From positions 3,844,611 to 3,908,610 of the forward strand of contig NC_035177.2 in the NCBI RefSeq assembly GCF_001659605.2: a stretch of 64,000 bases of DNA, given 5' to 3'. The notes beneath the pieces are model-generated. The model worked only from the letters and a program-made list of their open reading frames with translations. It did not search any database and had not been told where the DNA came from. The translations under genes and the position numbers were made by a program. Of the stretch, positions 26,046-38,068 are shown piece after piece. Source of the stretch: Manihot esculenta (lineage: Eukaryota; Streptophyta; Magnoliopsida; Malpighiales; Euphorbiaceae). Numbering within the stretch: the first letter of the stretch is position 1; every line of letters starts with the position of its first letter.

Positions 26046-26347
26046 TATTAAATTTTGAGCAATTTCATGAGACTATTTTAGACCTGTATGTCTTCTCTAT
26101 AATTTTTATAAGGCCTATGGGTCTTTCCTTATTATTTTGAGCTCTTCCATTAAATTCTTTTAGCCCGTAGGTCTTACTTTATATTTTGAGCTCTTTCATT
26201 AAACCCTTTCAGACTTGTTGATCTTACTTTATATTTTGAGCTCTTTCATTGAGTTTTTCTAAATCTGTTAGTCTGAAGCTTCATTGAGAGCCATATGATA
26301 CCCTCTACTTCAAGCATAAAGTTTTATGTAATGCTTTGAAGTAGTTT

Positions 26348-26354
<7 letters not shown>

Positions 26355-26426
<72 letters not shown>
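26355..26426. repeat. (TC)n microsatellite
   Basis: An almost uninterrupted run of about 35 TC dinucleotides joins the CT-rich minisatellite to the 78-bp tandem array. Confidence 0.95.
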
Positions 26427-26427
<1 letters not shown>

Positions 26428-26450
26428 AACTGATTCTAGGCTTTGAGACA

Positions 26451-27075
26451 CTAACTAGATGATGTAGACTTATACTTGTGTGCTATCTTGCATAATAGTT
26501 TTTTACGTGTTGGGGCTTAGCCTTGATGTCGAGTGCCAACTAGACGATGTAGATTTATGCTCATAACCTATCTTGCATTGTATTTTTTATGCGTGGAGCC
26601 TTGTTAAGCATTAACTATATGATCTAGATTTAGCCCAAAAGCTATGTTGCATCATAGTTTTTTTTTCTATGCGGGACCTTGTTGAATGCTAACTAGACGA
26701 TGTAAATTTATACCTATAGACTATCATGCATCATAATTTTTTTTGCATGGGGCCTTATTTAGTGCTAATTAGACGATATAGATTTATATCCATAGGCTAT
26801 TTTATATTGTAGTTTTTTTTTTTCTGCGCAGAGCTTTGTTGAGCATTAACTAAATTATTTAGATTTATGCCCATAGGCTATCTTGTATCATAGTTTTTTC
26901 TACGTGGAGCCTTGTTGAGGACTAACTAAAATATGTAGATATATAATTTTGGGCTATCTTGCATCATAGTCTTTTCTATGTGGAACCTTGTTGAATGCTA
27001 ACTAAACGATGTAGATTTATATCCGTAGGATATCTTGCATCATAGTTTTATCTGCGAGGTCGTAGCATTCCTCTT
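26451..27075. repeat. Tandem array, about eight units of 75-85 nt
   Basis: The anchor CTAACTAGACGATGTAGATT (with variants) recurs at 26451, 26536, 26611, 26689, 26765, 26846, 26922 and 26998. Each unit continues with a TAGGCTATCTTGCATCATAG part, a T-run and GGGGCCTTGTTGAGTG. Units differ by substitutions and T-run length. Confidence 0.9.
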
Positions 27076-27479
27076 GCTTTCAAAACTTATCTCTTAGTGG
27101 AAAGAGTCACACACCTCCAGTATTGACGTGCTTCAAATGATGTGTCACCATCTCACTTGTTTCTTCCTTTAGGTAATTGATTTTGTGTTGAACTATGCAT
27201 ATCTTTCCTTTTTGGTTACCAGGTGCGTGACTTACTTAACCCATCCTTATCATCTCAAGCTTCAAATTTAACATCTTGATGTAATTCCCTATTGATCTAT
27301 TGGCCTTAAGGACCGAAAAAAACCTCGTGACTAGGCCAACCTCCAAGGATGAAACAATAATCTCAATGCGATCTAAGCACGCGATCAAACTTAGTAGTAA
27401 TTGTTGGAGTTATAATTTTTGTTTCTATATAGCAAGTCTGACACCAAATATGGCTCACGACAATAGTTTGAGATGCTCT
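27076..27479. other. No recognisable feature
   Basis: Unique-looking sequence between the tandem array and the copia remnant. A short plus-strand frame at 27300-27506 shows no family features. Confidence 0.5.
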
Positions 27480-28839
27480 ATCTTACTGATTTGTTGTCCA
27501 TTCTGACCTTACCGACATGCTTTCCAATCTCTGTTGTCTGATTTGCACTTGACTTCTTAATTGCCTCAGAATATGAAAAGATTTCATGTTCATGAAATAC
27601 AACATTTCTTGACTTGACAATCTTCTACTTAACATGATCTCATAGCCTATACTCAAATTCAATATCTCCATAACTCATAAAAATACGTTAAGTAGTTTTA
27701 TCATCAAGCTTCTGTCTCTGCTCCTTTGGCATGCATGAAGGCTTTGCAACTAGACACCTTTAAGTAAGAATAATAAACCTTTTTTTTCAGTCCATACTCT
27801 CTCAGGAATGTTATAATCTAATGGAGTTAATGGAGATCAATTTAGTAAATAACATGTTGTGAATAAAGCTTCTCTCTAAAATGGCCGAGGTAGATTTGCT
27901 ATCTTCAACATACATTTGACCTTCTCAATGATGGTTCTATTTATTCTTTTAGCCACATCATTATGCTGAGAGGGGCATGAATTTATTCTCATGTCTAATG
28001 TCATGCTCGAAGCGATATGCTTCAAACTCATTTGACATTTATTCACCTCTATTATCACTATGAAGACACTTTAAAGATACACCTTTTTCTCTTTCTACCA
28101 TAGCGTAGAACTTTTTGAAGTATTGAAAGCCTAGTCTTGCCTCTGGATTTACTATGTCATATAGGACCTCTACTCTTTCTTCGACCATTATTCTCAGTGA
28201 TAAGAACCTGTGAAGTATCTACACTCATATCCTTGCATCTAATTTCTTCATTGTGTATGTTATCTTTGACCATCTGTAATGTTGACATACCATTAGGATC
28301 AGATTTACTAAGTGATACTACTAAAGTCTACCAACTACCTAGTAAAGAACTCAAGAGAGGCAAAGCTTATAGTTCTCATTAAGGTCTATCTTCATGGTGA
28401 TTAATTGATTTACCAAATCTTGAAATTTACTTAGATGATCTGCAATAGAGCGCCCTTCTCTGAACTTTAAATTCACTAGACTCCTTATTGTAGAGGCTTT
28501 ATTTTGGGCATTATTTCTCTCGTACATATCTTCCAATTTCTTCCACAAAACTTATGCATTGACTTCATTGCTAATGTGAGGGTAAATACTAAATTCAACC
28601 CACTGTATGATATTCCTATGTCTTTCTGTGCAACTTTTCCCAATCATCATCATATTTTTAGTCAGGTTTATTAGTACCCAATTTAGTACGATTGAATAAA
28701 TCTTTGCAATAAAGATAATCCTCTATCGTTGACTTTCAAATTGAATAATTTATAGCTAACAATTTCATTATAAAACTTGTTGAGTGATACATCTTAATTC
28801 ACACAGCTATACCCATACCTAAATAATCAATTGGGCTTT
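27480..28839 (-). pseudogene. Ty1/copia gag-pol remnant (gag and integrase pieces)
   Basis: Minus-strand fragments, in order of translation: a UBN2-type copia Gag piece at 28351-28548 (MWKKLEDMYERNNAQNKAST, then SIADHLSKFQDLVNQLI), then an integrase core piece at 27876-28120 (CLHSDN near the start, NDVAKRINRTIIEKVKCML as in the usual NGVAER.NRT), then the post-integrase stretch at 27480-27700 (DHVK.KIVKSRNVVFHEHE). The zinc knuckle, protease, RT and RNase H are missing, and frames are broken many times. This is a dead, internally deleted copy. Confidence 0.8.
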
Positions 28840-28851
28840 GATACCACTTGT
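28839..28851 (-). other. Primer binding site of the copia remnant
   Basis: On the minus strand the sequence reads TGGTATCAAAGC next to the LTR end, one base different from the usual initiator-Met-tRNA complement TGGTATCAGAGC. Confidence 0.7.
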
Positions 28852-29558
28852 TGGGGGGCTACTCAACAAGAATAACTATGTAAAGTAATCTGTGAATAAA
28901 ATACAAAAAGTATACAAGAAAAATAAAAGATCAACCACAAATTAAAGAATATAAGATTTACATGGAAAACTCTCCACTATAGAGGAAAAAATCATGGGCC
29001 AAACTCCAAATCAAAATCCACTATTAAGAAAAGTTAGTACAATCCACTCTCTTGTTGCTTACATATAATAGATCTTCAATATAAAAAATACCTAAATTAT
29101 TTCTCTATCCACAACTCATTAGAAAAATAGTTATTCATATATGCTTGTATACAAATATTAGCTAAACTCAATAGTGGCAAGAAAAATTGTACCTTAAATC
29201 TTTCTTTGTAATCTTTATGCAAAAACCCAAGATAAAATAATTCCCTTTCAAAAAGTTATGCACCCTTACTCTCTCTAAAATAAATGTTGTCTCTTCTCTC
29301 TTATGTAGATCTCATCCTTGAAGTAAATAAGTAAAAAGCAAAGGATCCATGGAGTAAAATTCTACCTACTTTTACAAGTTTCAATAACACATTAATGTCT
29401 GTAACAAGTTCCAAAGGCATATTAACCACTTTATTAGTTTTAATGGCAAGTTTACATGCTTTCTCATTTTCACTAGTTTCGAGGGTGCACTTACATGTGC
29501 ATCTCTTGGCATTTCTTTTTATTTTATTAATAAATTGGATCCCCTTTTACGATCAACA
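28850..29558 (-). mobile_element. LTR of the copia remnant (5' LTR, minus strand)
   Basis: About 708 nt bounded by TGTTGGGG and GATCAACA, i.e. TGTTG...CAACA ends, directly next to the primer binding site. No second LTR was found to the left of 27,480, so the element is truncated. Confidence 0.65.
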
Positions 29559-29823
29559 ATAAATGCTTTGCCTTTTAATGAGTCTGTTTGGCGTGAACTA
29601 AATTAGTTGGATGATATATACAATAAAATAAATAAATTCAGTTAAATAATAACATGCAAATTAAGATATCCCAAGTCAACTAATGAAATTATAACGTTTG
29701 TCAAATAGCATTACAACATCTCTCAAAGTTTTTATAAATTGAGGTGCTGATCTTAAAAGAAAAGAAAAGAAAAATCAAATCTCAAGCCACTTAAACTTTG
29801 TCAAACTATAAGTTACCAGCTTT
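29559..29823. other. Intergenic spacer
   Basis: Short AT-rich spacer between the copia LTR and the CACTA terminus. Nothing recognisable. Confidence 0.5.
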
Positions 29824-30090
29824 CACTACAAGAATTCAATTGATCACTAACGGACTTCACTAACGGATTGAAGTCCGTTAGTGATATTAACGGTTATCTC
29901 TAACGGAACATTGAAAACGTATTGTCCACTAACGGAAGTATATAACCGTTAGTATTTTCGTTAGTGAAGAATACGCTCGTAACCATCCGTCACAAGTCCG
30001 TTAGTGAAATACTAATGGGCATTTTTTCCGTTAGAAATCCGTAAGTGATTTTATTATTTTTCAAACTAACGGACTAATCATCCGTTAGTG
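29824..30090. repeat. CACTA terminus and subterminal repeat array
   Basis: At least ten copies of ACTAACGGA / TCCGTTAGTG in both orientations lie within about 260 nt of the terminus. In this superfamily such arrays are the binding sites of the second (TNPA-like) protein. Confidence 0.85.
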
Positions 30091-30854
30091 AATTATAAAC
30101 CCAAATACACAATATCCTAAATGAAATCCCTAAATCGTGCACTTGGAAAATCAAAATCTCTCTGAAATTCGAATTTGAGTCCAACCTCTGGGTCTTTCAC
30201 CGCCGCCGCCTTCCATTGTCCGCCGCCATCCACAGTCCGCCGCCATCCACCGTCGACAGGTGCGCCCTTTCTCAGCATCACAGTCCACGAGTGAGCTCTT
30301 CTCTCTCTCCAGTCTTTCCATTCTCGACAGACAGTGTCCACAGGTACCCTATTTTCTTGTTCCGCTTGATTTTTTATTCATGTTTTACCTGATTCGTGTT
30401 CTGCCTTAATCATGTACTCCAGTCTTGTGAAATTTTTGTGAAATATTTTATATTTTTGAAATTTTTGATTTTTGTGAAATTTGTGAAATTATCCTCTGCA
30501 CCCGCTTGATTTTTGTGAAAAGTTTTACCTTATTCATGTTTTATATTTTTGTGAAATTATCCTCTGCACTTGCTGGTGCACTTCTCAAAAAAATTTGGCA
30601 CACTTAATAAAATGGCAGACCTAATAATTAATTAAACGCGTGATTATGATGATATTAATAATTAATTATCATGTAATTCAGATTTTTGTATTATTATTCC
30701 ATTTTTTGCATCAATTATCCTCTCAAGAAAAATTGATATAATTACTACATATTTTAAATATAATGCATAATTTAATTGTTACTTTTCAGGCTCCGTTCAA
30801 AGATAGGGTTTATAAGTTTTATGTTTTCATATCAGCATCATCATTGTAGTTAAT
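30091..30854 (+). promoter_or_regulatory. CACTA 5' leader region
   Basis: CGC/CCG-rich sequence (CCGCCGCC near 30,200) followed by T-rich, intron-like DNA up to the transposase start. No protein feature. A short minus-strand frame here is a shadow. Confidence 0.4.
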
Positions 30855-33520
30855 ATGACTGCTGAAAGAAGTTGGATGTATGCTCGTCTTAGAGATGGTT
30901 TACTTAATCCCAGATATTTAGAGGGGATCATTGAATTTATAGAGAAGGCTAAGAACTGCCCAGATTATTTAAATGGCGATTAGATTCGCTGTCCTTGCAA
31001 TCGATTCAAGTGTTAGAACCGTAGCTTTCAAGATAAAAATACAGTTAAATATCATTTAATGAAGCATGGTTTTGTGCAAAATTACCTTGTTTGGTATTTG
31101 CACGGTGAAACTGCAGTGCATGACGGATCTAGTGATGCACTATTAGACATGTCTTATGGTTCTAATAGTGTTAATCACCCAAATTTCAATCTGTTGGAGG
31201 ACATGGTCATGGATGCAACAAGCTGTCATGTAATAAATAATGATACATATGAGATGCCAAACTCCGCTGCACAGAAACTGTATGATATGTTAAATGCATC
31301 TAAGCAAGAACTATGGCCTGGATGTGAAACTCACTCTCAGTTGTCGGCTGTTTCACGTTTACTAAATCTGAAGGCAGAATATCATTTCTCAGAACGGTGT
31401 TTTGATCAGATTTGTGAACTTATGAAGGAGATGTTACCGAGTGAAAATGTCATGACAGACATCTTTTACTCAACAAAGAGACTAGTGCAAGGATTAGGGC
31501 TTCCTATACAAAAGATACACTGTTGTGTTAATGGTTGTATGATTTATTGGGAAAATAATACAGAACTTACCAGATGCAAATTTTGTGACCATGAAAGGTT
31601 CAAACACCTCAAGCACACCGTGGGGAAAGGGAAGACTCTAATACCATACAAAAAGATGTATTACTTCCCCATTACACCACGTTTGCAAAGACTTTATGCA
31701 TTGTGTGTTACAGCTAAGTATATGACTTGGCACAATGACCATGCAAATGAGTATGGGGTGATGCGTCATTGTTCAGATGCTCCTGCTTGAAAGCATTTCA
31801 ACCAAACTCATCCAACCTTTGCAATGGAGGCCCGAAATGTCAGACTCGACCTTTGCACTGATGGATTTCAACCATTCGGTCAATCTGGGCAACAATATTC
31901 TTCATGGCAAGTAATATTAACTCCATACAATTTGCCACCAGGTATATGTATGAAAGATGAGTACATGTTCCTGACAATTATCATACCTGGTCCCAAGAAT
32001 CCAAAAGAGAAGCTTGATGTCTACATACAACCATTAGTGAAGGAATTGAAAGAACTTTGGGAAATTGGTGTGAATACTTACGATGCTTTCTAGCAGAACA
32101 ATTTTAGTATGCGTGCTGCTTTAATTTAGACTATTAGTGGCTTCCCTTCTTATTCAATGCTCTCAGGGTGGGGCACAGCAGGACGCACTGCATGTCCCTA
32201 CTGTATGGAAAACACAGATGCATTTACATTAAAAAGAGGGTTAAACAAACATGGATTGACAGTCATCAGAAGTTTTTGCCTGACGACCACCCTTTCCGTC
32301 GAAACAAGATATCTTTCATTAAAAATCGAACTGTCTCCAAGTCATCGCTGCCAATTAGAACTGGGGAATCCTTGCTAAAAGAAATTGAGCAAATTGGGTT
32401 GATGTGGATAATAGACATTGGCAGTCATGAAATAAATGGTCGGCTTTCAAAGACAACTGGTTGGCGTAAGCGGAGCATATTATGGGATTTGCCATATTGG
32501 TCATCAAACATGATTTGCCACAATCTTGATGTAATGCACATTGAAAAGAATGTATTTGAAAATATTTTTAATACAGTGATGAATGTGAAGGGGAAGACGA
32601 AAGACAATATAAAATCACGGGAAGATTTAAATGAAATATACATGAGACCAGAATTGAAGAAAGATCCAATTAGCGAAAAATATCCAAAAGCAAGTTATTG
32701 TTTGGACAAGCAATGAAAGATGATACTGTGTGATTGGCTTAAAATATTAAAATTCCCTAACGGATATGTTTCCAATCTAGGGAGATGTGTTGATAGTCGG
32801 AAGCTTAGACTTTTTGATATGAAAAGCCACGACTGTCATGTTTTCATGCAACGAATTCTTCCTATAACTCTCAGAGAATTGTTACCGAATAATGTTTGGC
32901 AACCAATAATAGAGCTTAGCAATTTTTTAGAGAACTTACTTCAACTACACTTACTAATTGGGATATGCAACGGTTAAATGAACAAATTCCTGTGATCCTT
33001 TGTAAGCTAGAACGAGTATTTCCTCCAAGTTTGTTTGATTCAATGGAACATTTACCAGTACACCTTGCATATGAGGCATTAATTACAGGACCAATATAAT
33101 ATCGGTGGATGTATCCATTTGAGAGGTACACTTACTAATTCTTTACGTATACTACTCAGCGTGATGATTTACTTAGTATACATTTCTAATTTCTGTTTCC
33201 ACACACTAGATACCTGAGAAAGTTAAAGAACAATGTCAAAAATAAAGCAAGGGTCAAAGGTTCAATATGCAATGCTTACTTGGTAGAAGAAGTAGGTGCA
33301 TTTTCTGCTCATTATTTTGAAGCACATGTAATGACCAGACATCGAAAGGTTCCACGCAACTTGCATGAATTTGTCTCCGATGATGATGTACCGAGTAAAT
33401 TAAGCATATTCAAATACACAGGTAGAACTATCGGAAAGAAAAAATCGAGATATATGACTGAAGATGAAATCTAAGCTGCTCAAACATATATTCTCTTAAA
33501 TTGTCCAGAGGTGAAAACAT
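30855..33520 (+). pseudogene. CACTA tnp2-type transposase, decayed (Transpos_assoc, Transposase_21, DUF4218)
   Basis: Domains in order: Transpos_assoc from the ATG at 30855 (RSWMYARL, then CPC after an in-frame TAG at 30981 and a second at 31014, then VKYHLMKHGF); Transposase_21/tnp2 at about 31,270-32,700 (CKFCDHERFKH, TPRLQRLYA, MTWHNDH, PYNLPPGICMKDEYMFLTII, VMHIEKNVFENI); and DUF4218 at about 32,720-33,475 (DCHVFMQRILPITLRELLP, VEEVGAFSAHYFE). The first part reads in one frame with stops at 31,788, 32,091 and 32,127. A frameshift near 32,200 moves to a second frame, and the DUF4218 part continues in pieces. It cannot make a transposase. Confidence 0.9.
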
Positions 33521-33569
33521 ATATTGAGCAAGTATTGTTAGTTATATTAATAGTATAATACCTCTTACA

Positions 33570-34433
33570 TTGTACATTATTGTTAAACATTACTTGTTAA
33601 TTTATATGTATAGCATTTATGTAGAGCGAGTAAAGTCGGCACAACCAAACATCACAGATGCAGCTGTTGATGAAAAACTGGAGAGAGAGTTTGGCCAATG
33701 GTTTTACAAGTATGCCCATGAATTGCAGAACAATGTAGAAAATCAGCTTATACAAGATCTGTCAAATGGACCACTCAGAAGTGTCACCACTTTTGATGGG
33801 TATTGTGTTAATGGATGTAAATTCAACACAATAAATGAAAATTCAAGTACTAACTCAATGAATTTTGGTGTATGTATAAAAGAAAATAATTACAGTTCTG
33901 AAGAAAGTGACTACTATGGACAGTTGGTTGAGGTGTTGCAGTTAGAGTATCTAGGGTTACCAATTAAGCGGACTGTACTTTTCAAATGTGACTGGTTTGA
34001 TCCAACACCAAATACGGGCACCAAGGTGCATAGACAGTATAGAATAGTCGATGTTAACAATAAGCGAAGATACACTAAATACGAGCCATTTGTATTAGCC
34101 TCTCAAGCAACACAGGTCGTTTATGCTTCATACCCGAGCAAGCGTCGTGACAAAAATGATTGGTGGGCTGTGATGAAAGTTAAAGGTAGACCCATTGTTG
34201 AAGTATCTGAAACGTCTTCAAAGGCATATGAACCTTTTCAAGAAGATGAGATTGATTACGCTGAAGTAAATCTGGATGATGTTACTCAACAACATTGCCT
34301 GCATGATCCTAGTGGAGGAATGACTGAGATTCATGATGACGTTTTGACAGATGAAGATGAGTTTCTTAGTGACCCTGATTCTGATGCAGATGTAGATGGT
34401 GATAATGAGTTCGATTCGTATGAATCAGACTAA
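33570..34433 (+). CDS. C-terminal exon of the tnp2-type gene (DUF4216 domain)
   Basis: An open stretch of 287 codons continues the decayed transposase gene after a probable short intron; the codons before about 33,620 are likely intronic. It carries DUF4216 (EYLGLPIKRTVLFKCDWFDP near residue 130, YEPFVLASQATQVVYASYP, DWWAVMKVKGR) and ends in an acidic Asp/Glu-rich tail (DEDEFLSDPDSDADVDGDN). It is intact on its own, but the upstream exons are broken, so it is unlikely to be made as a working protein. Confidence 0.75.
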   Translation: MYIIVKHYLLIYMYSIYVERVKSAQPNITDAAVDEKLEREFGQWFYKYAHELQNNVENQLIQDLSNGPLRSVTTFDGYCVNGCKFNTINENSSTNSMNFGVCIKENNYSSEESDYYGQLVEVLQLEYLGLPIKRTVLFKCDWFDPTPNTGTKVHRQYRIVDVNNKRRYTKYEPFVLASQATQVVYASYPSKRRDKNDWWAVMKVKGRPIVEVSETSSKAYEPFQEDEIDYAEVNLDDVTQQHCLHDPSGGMTEIHDDVLTDEDEFLSDPDSDADVDGDNEFDSYESD

Positions 34434-34577
34434 ATTAATTTATATTCTAAATCAGTTTGGATTTGTATATTTCCATTATTTCTCAGTGAGTAACTTACTA
34501 TGTTTGAACTTTTTTAATTTAATGTTTATGAACTTTATATTATTTTTTGCATTGACTATTTTTTTTTTGGTTCACAA

Positions 34578-35825
34578 ATGAGGGGACGTGGAAGGGTTAA
34601 GAATCCTAGAGGACCAATTCGACTTCCTGCAAGTACAAGTCAAGAGGAGGCGACTGCAGATGACAGACAAGAGCATGAGCCGCAGTTACCACGGGTATCG
34701 ACGGGCTTGGGGATACGGAGCTTCAGATATGGGTACCACTTGTATCCGGTGTACAACCATATCATAGGGATCGATCATGTCAACCAGTTCCACCATGTAC
34801 CGATGCATTGCCTCCCCGTCCCCTACCACCTCCTCACCGTCACACTCTAGCTCCTCACCATCCCACTCCAGCTCCACGACCTGCGGTATCACATTCACAT
34901 TCAGATCAACCTGCCTCCCCATCTGCTACTGCATCAGCTAGAGGGACATGATCTGCATCAGCATCTACTCCATCATCTGCTCCAGCATCAGCAGGTTCGA
35001 CCACTGCTGTAGGCGGCATGCAGTCATTCCGACAGACCATTTCACTCATTAATAACAAGTAATTGTTAATTATTTCTTAATTACGATTAATTTCAATGTT
35101 ACCCTATACTAACTCATCGTTGTTCATGTAGTTTACATCTGTCGGAGATGTGCAGTCGCATGATTACTCTGATAATAAAAGAAAAATTGGTCGCGGAAGG
35201 GCACTATTGGAAGACAGTGCCAAATGACACTAAGGAGTTTTATTGGCAGGAATTCAAGGTGAAGCATAATTCTTTAAGCATTTTGATCTATAATATGAAA
35301 TGTGTAATTACTAACTACTCATATACTTTAATCTTTTTGCAAAAATACTTCATATGGGACTAAGCAATTGACAGCTTGGTCAAAATTGCATGGCAAAAAA
35401 AGGCAGCTGAGAGATATAGGGGCTTAATGTGGAAAATCAGGAAAGGGAAGACGAAGAATCTGGCTACACCAGATTCTGTTTTGAGGAAGTGGCAGGAAAC
35501 TTGGAATACTTCTGAATATAAAGAGAAGTTTGATAAGTTTTCTGCCAATAAGCGCAGTGAGGCTGGAGGGTCAGGATCTGACATTTCAAGGCACACATGC
35601 AGATCAGTTTCATAGTATACCCACCAGCAGAGGATGGTATTAGTAATCCCTTTACTATTTATTTTCTTATAAATATTTTTTTTCGATGCTAATTGTATCC
35701 TTCTTATAATTGGTAACAGAGAGAAAGACTAGGCAGAAAACCACATCCTCATGAGCTTTTCGAGACCACACATAAGAGAAAGGGGACGGAGGAGTTTGTT
35801 GATGCTAGGTCAAAAGCTATTTATG
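34578..35825 (+). pseudogene. CACTA second gene, Transposase_24 (Ptta/En/Spm) type, decayed
   Basis: The start MRGRGRVKNPRGPIRLPAST at 34578 opens a 90-codon frame. Later exons show LVAEGHYWKTVPNDTKEFYW near 35,190; KKAAERYRGLMWKIRKG and LATPDSVLRKWQETWNT at 35,390-35,520; and RLGRKPHPHELFETTHKRKG at about 35,722-35,790, ending at a GTAAGT donor (35,825). This order is that of Ptta/En/Spm Transposase_24 proteins, whose relatives bind the subterminal repeats. Frames change between pieces, and the final exons are cut off by the LTR 24 nt beyond the donor. Confidence 0.75.
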
Positions 35826-35849
35826 TAAGTTGATAATAAATATAGTTAT

Positions 35850-36486
35850 TGTAATACCCGGCTAGATTCTGGCATCGGAATCCCTACTTTCCAGCGGAAT
35901 CTCCGTTGGAATCTGGAATTCTGAAGATGCCAGAGTCGTCTAGAGGGGTAAAATGTGTTTTCAAAAATGTTTTCACTTGATTTTATGGTTTTGAATGCAA
36001 AGGATTTGAGTTGTGAAGAGAAAAGACTAAGGAGGCTTTTGCCAGGTTCGGCCGCCGAACGTTGCATGGTTTTGCTGCCTCCGAAGCCCATGTTCGGCCG
36101 CCGAATGTGCCCTGTCCAGCCTTCCTTTGCCTGTTTTGCATGCATGTTTTGAGGTGTTTTAGAGGGGTTTTTGGGGAGATATTTAGTGTTATGTTAGAGT
36201 TGTTTGGTCCCTCATTTGAGTCCACCTATGTAGGATCGGACCTGAGGAACTGAGGTGGTCAGCAGTGTTAACTGCTTCAGAGTTAGTCCAGAGCTAGTCA
36301 GAGGTGAGTAGAACTAAACCTTATGTTTTTACATTAAATCAAATGTTTTAGCATGAGACATGCATCATGAATAATATGTATATGTTAGGTTGTTTGTATT
36401 AGAATTCACGAATATGATGCATTGCATAATATGATGATGATGATGTGGATGAATATTGGATGATCCTCTAGCCCTTAGTACGATAT
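35850..36486 (+). mobile_element. Ty3/gypsy LTR fragment, family B, internally deleted
   Basis: It begins TGTAATACCCGGCTAGATTC as the family B LTR at 53,963 does. It jumps near 36,105 from the first palindrome cluster to the far side of the second, losing about 1 kb including the TATA box, and ends abruptly at 36,486 where another LTR starts. No primer site follows. Confidence 0.85.
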
Positions 36487-38068
36487 TTTAATACCCGGCT
36501 AGACTCCGATATCGGAATTCCTACCGTCCGGTGGAATCTCGGATGTCGAAAGCCTCTAGTAGAGTAGAAACGTGTTTTCATAAAATTTTTTAATGTATTT
36601 CATGATTTTAAGTAAAAAGGAAATGAGTTTTTGCATGAAACAACCTTGGAGGAAAACTCAGGTTCGGCCGCCGAACCTCAAGTTCGGCCGCCGAACATGC
36701 ATGCGCTTCGGGTGTGCCTTAGGCCCCCGAAAAGCATAAGTGAGGGAAGTCCAGGTTCGGCCGCCGAACCTCAAGTTCGGCCGCCAAACATGGCATGCAT
36801 GCGGAGGCACTTTTGGCTCCCGAATGTGGCCTGGCCAACCACCTATAAAGGGGTCCCTTAGCCGAAAACGGGTGAGCTTTTCTCCCCATTTTCGGCCAAG
36901 GTGAGCTCTCCGCCGTCCCTCACCGATCTTGAGTTTCTTCCTTCCATTCTTCATGATTTTTATGAGTTTGCAACCTTGTTTTGAAGGTTTTGAGCTTTTG
37001 AGCAAGTTTTGGAGCTTGGAGGTTCAAGGAACTCTCTCTCTCCCATTTTTCGAGCTAGGGTCGTTCTTCTCTCGATCTTCAAGAGATAAGGACCGATCTT
37101 GAGCTTATGGCATGTTTTAAGTAAGTTTTAAGTAGATCTATGGGGTAGAATGCATGTTTAGCTCATGGTTAGGTTTATGGGTTTTATATGTGTTTATGAG
37201 CAATGTGGGTGCTTGATGTGTTGTAGATGGAGTTTAAGGTAGTTTGATGCCCCTAGGAACTTGCATGCTTGAGTATGTATGTTGTAGATTAGGAGAAATG
37301 CATGTTTGGTTGGTTTTGAGAGGAAAATATGCATGAGGAACCAAGTTTATGCCCTTTGGCAGAAACCAGGTTCGGCAGCCGAAGGACTTTCGGCCGCCGA
37401 AACTGCCTGGGAGGCAAGCCTTTCGGCTGCCGAACCTGCCTGGGAGGCAAGCCTTTCGGCTGCTGAAGCCTGCCCCCGAAAGAGGACTTTTGTCTCTGTC
37501 TGGGAGTTTCGGCCGCCGAAAGTGCCGCCGAACATGCATGAGTTTCGTCTCTGTCTGGGAGTTTCGGCCGCCGAAGGTGCCGCCGAACCTGCCGCCGAAA
37601 GTGCCCTGTCCAGCCTTCCTTTGCATGTTTTTGCATGGATGTTTTGAGGAGTTTTAGAGGGTTTTTGGGGGATGTTTTTAGAGTTATGTTCTAGTTGTTT
37701 GGTCCCTCATTTGAGTCCACCTGTGTAGGTTCGGACCCGAGGAACCGAGGACGCCAGCAGTGAGTCAGCTGCTCCAGTGTCTAGTCAGAGCTATCCAGAG
37801 GTGAGTAGAATAAACCTTTACATTTTAAAGTAAATCAATTATAAAGTTTTGAGCATGTTCATGCATCATGAATGCCATGTGATGATTTAGGTTGTTTGCA
37901 TTAGAATTCATGAATATGTTGCATTGCATATTTTAATGTTGATGTGGATGAATGTTGGATGATCCATAGCCCTCGATTTATGATGTGACGATGTGATATG
38001 TACGGTACGGAATATAAGACTAGTAGGACCCATTCTACGTTCGCTGGCACTATGTTAGAGAAAGGCCA
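36487..38068 (+). mobile_element. Ty3/gypsy LTR fragment, family C, 3'-truncated (C1)
   Basis: It starts TTTAATACCCGG (the TG end mutated to TT) and carries two palindrome clusters, a TATA box TATAAAGG at 36,844, the 72-nt mini-exon-like segment at 37,729-37,800 and a single unit of the minisatellite zone, then is cut by the next LTR. About 1.58 kb of an LTR that is roughly 2.3 kb when complete. Confidence 0.85.

Larger units (their letters stand above)
29824..35849 (+). mobile_element. CACTA (En/Spm) DNA transposon, left part; right end not in this stretch
   Basis: It starts with the CACTA-family terminus CACTACAAGAA at 29824, followed by the expected subterminal repeats and then two decayed genes in the usual order: a tnp2-type transposase and a tnpA/Transposase_24-type protein. 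The body stops at 35,849, where a Ty3/gypsy LTR begins. The matching right terminus (TTCTTGTAGTG) was not found, so it is lost or outside the window. Confidence 0.88.

Noticed and set aside
30855..34433. A host gene of unknown function with DUF4218/DUF4216 domains
   Set aside because: Those domains together with Transpos_assoc, Transposase_21 and the CACTA terminus 1 kb upstream identify a transposon gene; it is also broken.
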